64,000 bases of DNA, from NCBI RefSeq assembly GCF_003721565.1, contig NZ_RJJE01000017.1, forward strand, positions 1,645,884 to 1,709,883, in the 5' to 3' direction. The notes beneath the pieces were generated by a model. That model was not told where the DNA came from. It made no database searches and saw only the letters and a program-made list of their open reading frames with translations. Source of the stretch: Rufibacter immobilis. GTDB taxonomy: Bacteria > Bacteroidota > Bacteroidia > Cytophagales > Hymenobacteraceae. The position numbers and the translations under genes are program-made. This document shows, piece by piece, positions 1 through 8,040 of the stretch (the stretch's first letter is position 1; every line of letters starts with the position of its first letter).

Positions 1-1963
1 CCTCAAACTCTGCGCCGTAGCGCATTACGCTGCTTTGGGCATACTGGAATACCTGATTACCGGCCCCATAATAATAGTCATGGCGTGAAGTTGGGTTTAG
101 GTAGATGTAGTTGGGGAAGTAATTATAGAAGGAACTTAGCTGAACAGACCATTTCGGTTGCGTCCAGGTCACGCTTACATCCAGTTGGTAAGACTGCTCC
201 GGCGATAAACCTGGGTCTCCTTTTTCATAGCTGAAGTAATGGTAGTTCACGCCGTTAGCCGCTAATTCCTTCGCAATGGGCATCCGGAAGCTCTTCCCCA
301 AATTGGCTTTGAGTTGTAGTTTCTCCCGGTTATAGTTGAAACCCGCTGACCAGATAAAACTTTGGAATTGCCGCTGCAGGCTGTCTGCCCTTACCAAGGC
401 CTGAGAAACTGTGCCCTCCTGGGTCTGCACGTCAGAGTTAAACCAGTCTGTGTACTTGGTGATCTTGATCTTCCCGTAATCGTACCGCAAAGCTCCGTGC
501 AGCAGCCAATGCTCGTTCAGCGTGAACTTGTCATACAGAAAAGCACCGGCACTAAATTGCCTGAACGCCGGCACCAGAAAGCTCCAGCCACCAATGCTAT
601 TGTCTTGGTATTCTGTATTCACACCTGCGGCCAGGGTGTGCCTGCCCCAGGCCATGTTATCCTTTATATTGAGAGAATACACCTGCTTCTCAAACTCTCT
701 TTCCAAGGTTTGAGGGGTGCGCATCCGGGTTGGGTACAGGGGCGGCATGTACCCATGGTTGACATACGGGCTAAACTCCTGCCTGAAATTCTTCTGGTAA
801 CCAAGTTCCGCCTCCACCTCGTGGCCAGGTAAACTAAAAGAACTCCGGTTAATGAGCTTGAAGTGATTAACTTTCTGGTAAGGCATCAGGATATCACGGT
901 GAGAGGCATCCTGTTCCTCGGTGTTTACGCGGCGGGGCTCCAGGCCGTGGGCGTTGGCAAAGAACCCGCTCTTGCTGTAGGTGTTGCTCAGGTAGAACAC
1001 AGACCGGTATTTCTCTTCCACCACGCCGGTGCTCAGGTGCAGGTTTGTCTCGTGGCCTGCGGTGTTGCGCAGGCGGTTGTCCTTCAGGTCCACGGCATAA
1101 TCATAGACGTACACCCTACTGGTGGGGACCCGGTAATCTGCGTAATCTAAACGGGTTACCCGGCTATCAAAGAACCAGCGCTCTTTCCGGCCATACAGGT
1201 TGAGAGAGGTGCCGTACAGGTTATTATTCGTTTTGCCTATGATATCTACCGCACCGCCCAGCGTATGCTTTGGGGGAACAGGATGGGGTTTGATGTCAAT
1301 GGCACCGGCAATGGCGTCTGATCCATAAACGAACGAGGCGGCTCCTTTGATCAACTCCACCTGGCTGGCGGCAAACTGGTCTATCTCCAGCCCGTGGTCT
1401 ACCCCCCACTGCTGTCCCTCGTGTTTCACACCATTCTCCACTACCACCACCCGATTGAACCCCAGCCCCCTGATGAGCGGTTTGGATTGGCCAGAACCTA
1501 TACCTATCGTCTTGATCCCCGGTTGGCGCTCCAGCGATTTCATCAGGCTTCCTCCCAGGTTACGTCTGATGTAGACCTCGTTCACTACCTCCACATTCAT
1601 TGATTCCTCCCGTTTCCTGAACTCTGTACGGTCACCGGCCACCACAACTTCCCCAAGTTCCTGCGGAGCAGGGTAAAGGTTGATGTTTACCTCGGTGCCT
1701 CCGCCCACCAAGTGAACGGGTACCACTTGCTGCCGATAACCGGTATAGGAGAAGGTAAGGGAATAGTGACCGGCTGGCACGTGCGGAAAAGTGAAATAAC
1801 CCGATGCGTCGCTTTGCGTGGCCAACATTGAAGGGCTCAGCCTAACCGTTACCCCCGGTAAAGGATTGTTCCTCTCGTCTGTTATTTTTCCAGACAATGA
1901 AACATTTTGGCCCAGAGCATTCATGGCAAAGCTGAAGAGCAGTAAGAAAAGCGTAAGCTTCAT
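1..1963 (-). CDS. TonB-dependent outer membrane receptor (3' part beyond window)
   Basis: Open from an ATG at 1963 through the window edge, so the C-terminal part of the barrel is missing. The N-terminus reads MKLTLFLLLFSFAMNALGQ, a clear signal peptide. A carboxypeptidase-regulatory-like beta-sandwich follows (GKITDERNNPLPGVTVRL, then SGYFTFPHVPAGHYSLTF), then a plug domain (RQPGIKTIGIGSGQSKPLIRG, ELIKGAASFVYGSDAIAGAI), then aromatic-rich barrel strands. The family imports siderophores, cobalamin, metals or glycans across the outer membrane using TonB energy. The plug contains an His-rich stretch (VKHEGQQWGVDHGLEI) resembling metal receptors such as ZnuD. The upstream gene encodes a small His-rich secreted protein, and the leader holds a B12-box-like motif. 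Metal ion or corrinoid is therefore the likely cargo, but the substrate cannot be decided from this sequence. Confidence 0.92.
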   Translation of the reverse strand, partial: MKLTLFLLLFSFAMNALGQNVSLSGKITDERNNPLPGVTVRLSPSMLATQSDASGYFTFPHVPAGHYSLTFSYTGYRQQVVPVHLVGGGTEVNINLYPAPQELGEVVVAGDRTEFRKREESMNVEVVNEVYIRRNLGGSLMKSLERQPGIKTIGIGSGQSKPLIRGLGFNRVVVVENGVKHEGQQWGVDHGLEIDQFAASQVELIKGAASFVYGSDAIAGAIDIKPHPVPPKHTLGGAVDIIGKTNNNLYGTSLNLYGRKERWFFDSRVTRLDYADYRVPTSRVYVYDYAVDLKDNRLRNTAGHETNLHLSTGVVEEKYRSVFYLSNTYSKSGFFANAHGLEPRRVNTEEQDASHRDILMPYQKVNHFKLINRSSFSLPGHEVEAELGYQKNFRQEFSPYVNHGYMPPLYPTRMRTPQTLEREFEKQVYSLNIKDNMAWGRHTLAAGVNTEYQDNSIGGWSFLVPAFRQFSAGAFLYDKFTLNEHWLLHGALRYDYGKIKITKYTDWFNSDVQTQEGTVSQALVRADSLQRQFQSFIWSAGFNYNREKLQLKANLGKSFRMPIAKELAANGVNYHYFSYEKGDPGLSPEQSYQLDVSVTWTQPKWSVQLSSFYNYFPNYIYLNPTSRHDYYYGAGNQVFQYAQSSVMRYGAEFE

Positions 1964-1999
1964 ACAGAGAAAAAATGAAGGACAGACCACAGACATGGC

Positions 2000-2200
2000 A
2001 AGTGTTACTCCTGCCACCAATCCAGATGTAGCCGTTCCGGTTTCCTGACTTTGGAGATGAGAGCATGTACCCAACCCATGCTTAAGCCTTGCGCAGACTT
2101 GGACATGGGTGAAAAGCCCTACCAGGAATAGCAAGGATTCCCTGGGCATATCATCACCAACCAGCCGCACCGCTAGAGGAAGGACAAAGACATCTGATGT
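2000..2200 (-). promoter_or_regulatory. Structured leader with B12-box-like motif (possible cobalamin riboswitch)
   Basis: On the minus strand, about 80-90 nt before the TonB receptor start, the sequence AAGTCAGGAAACCGG matches most of the B12-box consensus (rAGYCMGgAgaCCkGCc). Upstream lie GGTGCGG, AGGGAATCC and a CCCATG...CATGGG pairing that could form internal stems. The other canonical cobalamin-riboswitch blocks (GGTGnAAnTCC, CCCGCnACTGT) are not clearly present. It is a divergent riboswitch or only a partial match. A covariance-model scan would decide. The rest of the 1964-2426 gap shows nothing else I can name. Confidence 0.42.
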
Positions 2201-2426
2201 TTAGAAATTGTGCCGGAATGCCTGCATTAGCGGAGGCAAGGACACACAGAGAAGGGCAAGCACAGGCTGCTTAGAGAATTGGATGATAGAAGGGCATGAA
2301 TATCCCTGAGTCATCTTCCCAGATTCTCAAAATGAATAGAATACACTCCTGCCACCTGCTCTCTCTAAGCAGAAAGAGTATGACAGAAAAGCTGCGCTAC
2401 TACAATAGACAGTGGCTTACCAAAAG

Positions 2427-2762
2427 TTAAGAAAGGAGTTGGGGTGGTCCCCGAAGGTCAATGTTATTGGGATAGGTGAACTTCCAGGCAAAGCAGAAGT
2501 CTGTGGTAAGGGAACTAATGGCAACGGTGTAAACCGGAGTGGGTACCGTAGGCAGTTCCAAGAGGTGAGGCTGCCCGTAGTCTTTCTCTTTGCAATGTTT
2601 GTGCACTTTGCCCACGGTATGTTTGGCATCACCGGGGGCAGGCTCATCATGGGCCGCCGTGTGCTCGTGGTCATGCAACGCCAGAATCGCCGCCTCCGGT
2701 ACCATTACCTGGCAGAAGAGCAGTAACAAAAAGCTGGCGATATAGGGTTGTAACCGGAGCAT
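2427..2762 (-). CDS. Small His-rich secreted protein, possible metal-binding partner of the TonB receptor
   Basis: This 111-residue protein has a hydrophobic N-terminal segment (residues about 4-25, IASFLLLLFCQVMVP) consistent with a signal peptide. A His/Asp/Glu-rich stretch follows (LHDHEHTAAHDEP, then KHTVGKVHKHCKEKD). Small His-rich exported proteins of this kind commonly accompany metal-related TonB receptors in Bacteroidota. It lies upstream of the receptor on the same strand, separated by 463 bp that contain the candidate riboswitch. It could be a periplasmic metal chaperone or a remnant. I do not recognise a named family with confidence, and the reading frame is supported mainly by its signal peptide and composition. 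Confidence 0.6.
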   Translation of the reverse strand: MLRLQPYIASFLLLLFCQVMVPEAAILALHDHEHTAAHDEPAPGDAKHTVGKVHKHCKEKDYGQPHLLELPTVPTPVYTVAISSLTTDFCFAWKFTYPNNIDLRGPPQLLS

Positions 2763-2932
2763 CTAAAACAGAAAAACAGCCTCTACACAACTGGGGCAGA
2801 TCAGGGGGAAACGGGAGCGATTTGGATAAAGCCTTCCCGTCCTGGCCATTCGGCAGCAATAATAAACAACAGGACCTCTAAATGCAACTAAGTTGCGGTT
2901 AAGTTTAAAGGAATGGTAGAAAAGAGTGTGTT

Positions 2933-3889
2933 TCAGTTCCTAAAGTTCTGGGTAATCATGAGTCTGCGGTCGCTGCCCTGGAGCACGCCAATGCCCACGC
3001 GGCCAAACCTATCGCGAAGAATGTTGGCGCGGTGGCCGGGCGAGTTCATGAGCCCCTCATGCGCAATGGTGAGCGTGGGCGCCAAGGCCAGGTTTTCACC
3101 GGCCAGCCGGAAAGGAACGTGCGCTTTCCGGATGCGGTCAAAGGGACTCCAACCCTCAGGGGTGTAGTGCGAAAAATAACCCCGGCGGAACATGTCTTCA
3201 GAATGGCTTCGGGCCACGCGGCGCAAAGAGGTGTCGGCGGCCAGGGGTTGTAGGTTCTCCTTGGCGCGCTCCTGGTTGATGAGGTGGAGCATCTGGGCTT
3301 CCAGGTCGGGGCGTGGCGTCATGCGGGTGACTTTGTAGGGCAACTCAATCATTTCCTCAGAGCCCGGCGCCACGGTGAGTTTGCGCATGGTGCGGTTCAA
3401 GGCTTCGTCAAAGACAGGGGCCAGCGCCATTTCGGCCTTTTCCGTCACCGAGGATAATCTAGAAGCCAGTTTGCTTTCCTGCACTTCCTCTTGAATGCTC
3501 TGCGGCAGGGGCAGCGCCATGAACAGCACCACCACAATAGCCGCCGTGACAAGTCCGCTTAGCAGCCCCGGTAACAAGCCCAGCACCTGGTTGCCCTTAT
3601 GCCGATGCACATGGGCAGGCAGCCGGGAAACAATCACATCGCCCAGCGCCTGAATCAGGATACTGGACAACACCGCCACTATGAAAAAAGAAAGGGGCAA
3701 GAGCCACAGCTCGTTCCAGTCCAGCACCTGCTCCAGCCACGAAGCCACGTATGGGTAAAACTTGAGCCCCAGCAGCAGGCTGCCCACCCACCGCACCAGG
3801 TCCAGCACTCCGTACACAAAACCCCGGTACCAGCCCGTCCAGAGGCTGGAAAGCACAATGATCAGCAGGAGTAAGTCAATGTAATTCAT
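2933..3889 (-). CDS. CvpA-family membrane domain fused to CAP/SCP domain
   Basis: 318 residues in two parts. Residues 1 to about 165 carry four hydrophobic segments and resemble CvpA (colicin V production) membrane proteins: MNYIDLLLLIIVLSSLWTGW with the following GFVYGVLDLVRWVGSLLLG. Residues about 195-318 are a CAP/SCP (PR-1-like) domain with LINQERAKENLQPL, HSEDMFRRGYFSHYTPEG, GENLA, and MNSPGHRANIL. The CAP fold appears to retain the usual His/Glu cluster. The topology suggests the CAP domain lies in the periplasm, anchored by the CvpA part. Its biochemical role is unknown; CAP domains elsewhere bind lipids or act on cell-surface substrates. It stands alone, and the divergent neighbour is the small GNAT gene. 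Confidence 0.85.
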   Translation of the reverse strand: MNYIDLLLLIIVLSSLWTGWYRGFVYGVLDLVRWVGSLLLGLKFYPYVASWLEQVLDWNELWLLPLSFFIVAVLSSILIQALGDVIVSRLPAHVHRHKGNQVLGLLPGLLSGLVTAAIVVVLFMALPLPQSIQEEVQESKLASRLSSVTEKAEMALAPVFDEALNRTMRKLTVAPGSEEMIELPYKVTRMTPRPDLEAQMLHLINQERAKENLQPLAADTSLRRVARSHSEDMFRRGYFSHYTPEGWSPFDRIRKAHVPFRLAGENLALAPTLTIAHEGLMNSPGHRANILRDRFGRVGIGVLQGSDRRLMITQNFRN

Positions 3890-4043
3890 CTTTCGTGTTT
3901 GCGTATGGGTGGTGTAGAAACTTAAGCAGATGGGCTTCTCCCGTTTCTTTTACCGCTCTCTTTCTGGTTCTGTTACTTTATTTTCCGCCAAGGGAAACTT
4001 CCCCGTAGCTGGTTTTCCGTATAGCTTCTCAAAAAACGAGCAT

Positions 4044-4331
4044 ATGAGCAAACAGGAAGTACAGCACGACGAAGAAGACCTGAGGTTCTACATAGCATTG
4101 GGCGAAGAAGACGCAGAACTCACCTACTCCCGCACCGAGCAGGAGGAACTGGACCTGGATTACACCTACGTACCCCAAAGCCACCGCAACCAAGGCCTGG
4201 CCGACCAACTGGTGAAAACTGCCCTGGACTACGTGAAAGAGCACCAACTCAAGTTTGTGGCTTCCTGCCCCGTGGTGGAGGCCTACGTGAAGCGCCACCC
4301 AGAATACGCCCCTTTTATGGCAGATGCCTAA
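4044..4331 (+). CDS. Small GNAT-family N-acetyltransferase (YjdJ/GCN5-like, single domain)
   Basis: 95 residues from ATG at 4044 (MSKQEVQHDEEDLRFYI). A longer in-frame extension back to 3930 is low-complexity and starts in non-coding-looking sequence, so it was rejected. The protein matches the compact acetyltransferase family that keeps only the acetyl-CoA core. Visible features are a beta strand with AELTYSRTEQ, the LDLDYTYVPQSHRNQGLADQLV segment corresponding to the pyrophosphate-binding loop (R/Q-x-x-G-L/A), and a C-terminal FVASCPVVEAYVKRHPEY. The substrate is unknown. It is followed by a strong hairpin terminator belonging to repeat family R. Confidence 0.85.
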   Translation: MSKQEVQHDEEDLRFYIALGEEDAELTYSRTEQEELDLDYTYVPQSHRNQGLADQLVKTALDYVKEHQLKFVASCPVVEAYVKRHPEYAPFMADA

Positions 4332-4356
4332 ACCCTGTGATCCGGCATTGGACTGT

Positions 4357-4415
4357 GCCTGCGTTTAGGGGCCGTTTTTGGAAAAACAGCCCCTAAACGC
4401 AGGCGTGTTTTTTTT
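4357..4415 (+). terminator. Intrinsic terminator made of repeat R (copy R1)
   Basis: The stem GCCTGCGTTTAGGGGC at 4357-4372 pairs with its complement ending at 4404. A run of nine T follows from 4407, after a GT. It lies 26 bp after the GNAT stop codon. The core is the R palindrome, but the outer GCCT/AGGC base pairs are specific to this locus. Confidence 0.85.
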
Positions 4416-4507
4416 GACTCTTCGCCTGTGCTCCCCAGCCCAGAGATGAAGCCGAACAGAAAACTTGTTGTACCTTCGTCTTTCTACGTTGCGTACGTTT
4501 GTCACTC

Positions 4508-5383
4508 ATGAAAACCATCTCCATTGTAGGAACCGGGCTTATTGGCGGTTCGGCGGCCTTAGACCTCAGAAAAGCAGGAAATGTACGGGAACTGATTGGG
4601 GTAGACCAAAACCCGGAGCACGCCGCCCGCGCGGTGGAACTGGGCTTGGTGGACCGCATTCTGCCCCTGCAAGAAGCTGCCGCCGTGTCTGATGTCCTTC
4701 TGGTGGCCATTCCGGTGTCCGCTATCCAGAAACTGCTGCCTTCGCTGTTGGACATGCTGCCCCCGCAGGCGGTGGTCATTGACCTGGGCTCTACCAAAAG
4801 CCTTCTCTGCGAAGCCGTACGCCAGCACCCTAACCGGGCCCAGTTTGTGGCCGCCCACCCCATTGCGGGTACTGAGTACTCAGGCCCCACCGCCGCGCTG
4901 GAAGGTTTGTACCAGGGCAAGATGAACATCATCTGTGAGAAAGAGCTGTCCTCTGAACACGCGCTGCACACGGCCCAGGAAGTGTTTTCCACGCTAGGTC
5001 TCAAGACGATTTACATGCAGCCCGAGGAGCACGACAAGCACGTGGCCTACGTATCGCACCTCTCGCACGTGAGCTCGTTTCTGCTGGGTTTGACCGTGCT
5101 GGACGTGGAGAAAGACGAACGCAACATCTTCACGCTGGCGGGTTCAGGCTTTGCGTCTACGGTGCGTCTGGCCAAAAGCTCCCCAGACATGTGGGCGCCC
5201 ATCTTTGAGCAGAACGCCCATTTCCTGAGCCACGCCCTGGCCGAGTACATCAAGCACCTGCAACGCTTCCAGGAGTGTCTCCAGAGCGGCCAAACCCAGG
5301 AACTGTACCAGATGATGCAGCAGGCCAACCAGATCAGGCCCGTGCTGGATGGCATTGCGCAGGTGTCGCCGGTGGTGAAATAA
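4508..5383 (+). CDS. tyrA: Prephenate dehydrogenase
   Basis: 291 residues from ATG at 4508; an upstream TTG at 4499 is possible but less likely. The protein converts prephenate to 4-hydroxyphenylpyruvate with NAD(P) in tyrosine synthesis. An N-terminal Rossmann fold shows ISIVGTGLIGGSAALDLRKAG (GxGxxG), and the substrate-binding half shows HPIAGTEYSGPTAAL and HDKHVAYVSHLSHVSSFLL with the expected His residues. There is no ACT or chorismate mutase domain, so it is a monofunctional cytoplasmic enzyme. It is not next to other aromatic genes. A TACCTTCG element about 35 bp upstream may be its -7 box. A copy of repeat R begins 5 bp after the stop. Confidence 0.95.
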   Translation: MKTISIVGTGLIGGSAALDLRKAGNVRELIGVDQNPEHAARAVELGLVDRILPLQEAAAVSDVLLVAIPVSAIQKLLPSLLDMLPPQAVVIDLGSTKSLLCEAVRQHPNRAQFVAAHPIAGTEYSGPTAALEGLYQGKMNIICEKELSSEHALHTAQEVFSTLGLKTIYMQPEEHDKHVAYVSHLSHVSSFLLGLTVLDVEKDERNIFTLAGSGFASTVRLAKSSPDMWAPIFEQNAHFLSHALAEYIKHLQRFQECLQSGQTQELYQMMQQANQIRPVLDGIAQVSPVVK

Positions 5384-5387
5384 TCCT

Positions 5388-5424
5388 GTTTAGCGGCTGT
5401 TTTTGGAAAAAGAGCCCCTAAACG
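5388..5424. repeat. Repeat R copy R2
   Basis: GTTTAGCGGCTGTTTTT then AAAAAGAGCCCCTAAAC. An imperfect copy of the R palindrome, starting 5 bp after the tyrA stop codon. Confidence 0.85.
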
Positions 5425-5508
5425 CAACGGCTGTCTATTTACCGTATAACTCCCTTTTGCCTGCTCCGTACCAAGGTGAAACACATTCTCTACTGGACCG
5501 AAGATATT

Positions 5509-6141
5509 ATGGGCATCTCTGATTTATTTGACAAGCTCAAGAAAGAGTGGGAAGTACTCAAGGGCAACGACGCCAAAGACAAGTTCTTCTACAACGAGAA
5601 CACCTACCCAGACGAGGCCACCGCCCGGCGGGAGTTTGCCCGCAGCAAGCAGAAACTGTTTGACGTGAACCGCTGGTCTAAACTGCCGGGCATCAATTCC
5701 ACCTTTCAGCTCTTTGACTCCTCCGGCCATCCATCTGAAGCCACCAAAGTACAGGTAGGCGATTTTATGCAGATCATTCTGCCCGCCACCACCATTGAGA
5801 ACTGGGTAACGGTGGTAGAGGTGACCGAGGAAGAGAACGCCGCCCAGTTCATTGTGCGCCCCAGCCCCAAACCCGAGCCGCAGCGAAACCCTGACGAGAG
5901 CGACGGCGTGAAGCATTTCTTCTCCTCTGAAGCCACCAGTACCTTCCGCATCCTCCGCGACGGCACCAAGCTCATGGGCTTTGAGATTGGCCGCGACGAA
6001 GCCATCAATAACTCTGGCGAAGAGACACAAAACCGAACCTTGCTCAACACGCTTATCTCAGAAGGTGGCTGGGCTGGTTTTCAGGATTTGCAGTGGAACA
6101 AGATCACGCGCTACTACGTGCACCTGGAGGAGGTGGAATAA
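5509..6141 (+). CDS. Conserved hypothetical protein, 210 aa
   Basis: Starts at ATG 5509 (MGISDLFDKLKKEWEVLKG); an upstream GTG at 5476 would add 11 residues. No signal peptide or membrane segment is visible, so it is probably cytoplasmic. It is rich in charged residues. Near the middle a beta-rich stretch reads KVQVGDFMQIILPATTIENWVTV. The C-terminal part, residues about 140-210, has FFSSEATSTFRILRDG and ends NKITRYYVHLEEVE. I do not recognise the family. It follows tyrA in the same direction after repeat R2, so co-transcription is possible but not evident. Confidence 0.75.
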   Translation: MGISDLFDKLKKEWEVLKGNDAKDKFFYNENTYPDEATARREFARSKQKLFDVNRWSKLPGINSTFQLFDSSGHPSEATKVQVGDFMQIILPATTIENWVTVVEVTEEENAAQFIVRPSPKPEPQRNPDESDGVKHFFSSEATSTFRILRDGTKLMGFEIGRDEAINNSGEETQNRTLLNTLISEGGWAGFQDLQWNKITRYYVHLEEVE

Positions 6142-6150
6142 GGCAGCCGC

Positions 6151-6792
6151 TTAGTCTGTTCGCTTCTTTCTTTTAGGATAGAGTTCCCCAATGAGCAGAT
6201 TCAGGTTCAGTCCGCCGTTGGGCACTTTGCGGTTGTAGTTGAACACGCCCCCTACGCTCAGCCCGAACGCGTGAGTGGCCATCACGGCAAAATCACCGCG
6301 TATGCTCCAACCGGGTAGCCAATACGTCCTGACATCGTACTCATAATGGGTGCTGTTGAGAATGCCTCCCCATCCGCCGCTGGTCACTTTTTTAATGTTG
6401 TGCGGCATTTTGTACCGCACCAGAGAGGGCCCGGTGGAAAGGGAAAGGTGAACTCTTTTTCGTTCGTTCCTGAATTTCCCTATGGTGAGATTAAGCTCGT
6501 CTACAGAATGTTTGGGGAGGTTATTGCCGAACAAAGCGGTGTTTCTCAGCTGCCCATCTTGGGTTTCTTCGTACTCCTGTGAATACATTCTCACGGCCAA
6601 AAGATAGTTCTGCCGGGTTTCCTTCACAAAAGAGCCATTCAAAATTGCGTGTGACTCACTGGAAGTAGGAATGGTGGTGCCCAGCATGAAGTAATATTTC
6701 CGGGTAAACGCAGTATCCGTGGCCGCCTGCCCAAGGGTGGAGAGACTATAGAAAAGGAACAAGGTAAACAGGGAGAAAGCTTTCATGGCCAA
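6151..6792 (-). CDS. Secreted hypothetical protein, probable small outer membrane barrel
   Basis: 213 residues. The N-terminus MKAFSLFTLFLFYSLSTLGQA (from the second Met) is a signal peptide with a plausible cleavage after GQA. The remainder is a run of short amphipathic strands with alternating aromatic residues (KYYFMLGTTIP, NYLLAVRMYSQEY, VHLSLSTGPSLVRYKMP, FGLSVGGVFNYNRK, GLNLNLLIGELYPKRKK), as in eight-stranded outer membrane barrels. No specific family was identified. The C-terminus lacks a terminal aromatic residue. It converges with the 5509-6141 gene, with 9 bp between the stops. Confidence 0.72.
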   Translation of the reverse strand: MAMKAFSLFTLFLFYSLSTLGQAATDTAFTRKYYFMLGTTIPTSSESHAILNGSFVKETRQNYLLAVRMYSQEYEETQDGQLRNTALFGNNLPKHSVDELNLTIGKFRNERKRVHLSLSTGPSLVRYKMPHNIKKVTSGGWGGILNSTHYEYDVRTYWLPGWSIRGDFAVMATHAFGLSVGGVFNYNRKVPNGGLNLNLLIGELYPKRKKRTD

Positions 6793-6906
6793 TACAGATT
6801 ACGTGTGTGTTCTTACTCCTTTCCCTCCGCAAGCCCCAGCTCACTAAAGATAACACTTTCCTCGTAAAACCAAATCAGTATCAACCAGTTGCAACAACCC
6901 TCTCAC

Positions 6907-6970
6907 AAAACGTCCTTTGCGTTTAGGGGCTCTTTTTGGAAAAAGAGCCCCTAAACGCAAAGGACGTTTT
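6907..6970. repeat. Repeat R copy R3, long perfect hairpin
   Basis: Perfect 31-bp arms (6907-6937 and 6940-6970) separated by GG. The core GCGTTTAGGGGCTCTTTTT is shared with the family. The outer AAAACGTCCTTT / AAAGGACGTTTT arms occur only here yet are fully complementary. It lies 10 bp beyond the stop codon of the glycosyltransferase read on the minus strand. Confidence 0.92.
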
Positions 6971-6980
6971 CAGGATGGTG

Positions 6981-8036
6981 CTACTTTATCTGGGAAAGCA
7001 GCTTCTCCAACTCCCCAAACAGAATTTCGTTCCCCTCCTGCCGGTAGTGCTGCAACTGCTCCTGAAACTGCGGCACCTCGTACAGAAACGCTTTGAGTCC
7101 GTCTGGCGTGAACTCCGGGAAATAACGGCCATACCCCAGTTTCTGCACATAGGCGGCGTTGAGGTACTGCTCAAACTGCTTGGGAATGGGCACCGAACAG
7201 ATGGGTTTTCGCAGATACACCGCCTCGCTCAGCAATGAAAAACCACCGTTGGCCACCACAGCCTTCGCCGAAGCCAGATCCTGGATGAAGCCCGCCTCAC
7301 TGAACGCCTTCAGGTGTACATTGCCGTGCTGTTCTTCTTTGTTGAACCCGTAGACGTAGAAGGTTTCACCGGGCAGTTGCTGCAAGGTCTGCAAGAGGTT
7401 TTTCTGGTTCGTGCTGGATTGGTACACCAGCACATGGTTCCCCGGCCGGGGCTGCGCCCGCAGAATCTCTTCCCTAATGATGGGGGGCACCACCGTGGTA
7501 TTGTCTTTGCACACCGGCACGTCAAAGAAAGAGGCCACCAGATAATGCGCTGAGCGGGGCACTTTGGCTTTCACCACGTTTCTGGCCACCTGGAAACTGC
7601 TCTTCCACTCGGGCAGCAGCGGCACGTCCAATACACAGCGGTTAATCACCTGCATGTTGTCTATGCTGATGACGGGCAATTTATGGTGCTTGGCGAAAAA
7701 GAAACTGAAGGACTCAAAATCTGAGATCACCACCTCCGGGCGGAATTTCTCCATGAGCTCGCGGTACCGGTTAAAGTTCATCTTGAGCGTGGCCGGGGCG
7801 GTTCTGAGGGTCAGCATGGCTGTATTCACCGTGGAGACGGCTGCGTTGCGGTACGCGATGTGAAAACCCTTGATCTCATGTACCCGCCCCGGGAAGGCCC
7901 TGGCCAGAAACTGGTACGCCCGCGCGCTGGACACTACCTGCACCTCATGCCCCTGCCCCAACAGGTACGTGATGATCACTTTGCTTCTGGTGGCGTGGCC
8001 CATGCCCTCGCCGGGTACTCCGTATAATATTTTCAT
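6981..8036 (-). CDS. Glycosyltransferase-like protein of the MJ1255 family
   Basis: 351 residues with a GT-B style fold. The N-terminal MKILYGVPGEGMGHATRSKVI contains the Gly/His motif typical of MurG/UGT-like enzymes. The C-terminal half has GFIQDLASAKAVVANGGFSLLSEAVYLRKPICSVP, equivalent to the nucleotide-sugar binding loop (NGGxSxxxEA). The protein resembles conserved glycosyltransferases of the TIGR00661 type, whose acceptor is unknown. No membrane helix is obvious. It begins 4 bp after the PAP2 phosphatase stop, so the two form an operon. Together they could act on lipid-linked sugars, but that is inference from pairing alone. Confidence 0.85.
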   Translation of the reverse strand: MKILYGVPGEGMGHATRSKVIITYLLGQGHEVQVVSSARAYQFLARAFPGRVHEIKGFHIAYRNAAVSTVNTAMLTLRTAPATLKMNFNRYRELMEKFRPEVVISDFESFSFFFAKHHKLPVISIDNMQVINRCVLDVPLLPEWKSSFQVARNVVKAKVPRSAHYLVASFFDVPVCKDNTTVVPPIIREEILRAQPRPGNHVLVYQSSTNQKNLLQTLQQLPGETFYVYGFNKEEQHGNVHLKAFSEAGFIQDLASAKAVVANGGFSLLSEAVYLRKPICSVPIPKQFEQYLNAAYVQKLGYGRYFPEFTPDGLKAFLYEVPQFQEQLQHYRQEGNEILFGELEKLLSQIK

Positions 8037-8040
8037 CTGC

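Noticed and set aside
3930..4043. N-terminal extension of the small GNAT protein
   Set aside because: Family members start near MSKQEV; the extension has no similarity and looks like leader sequence.
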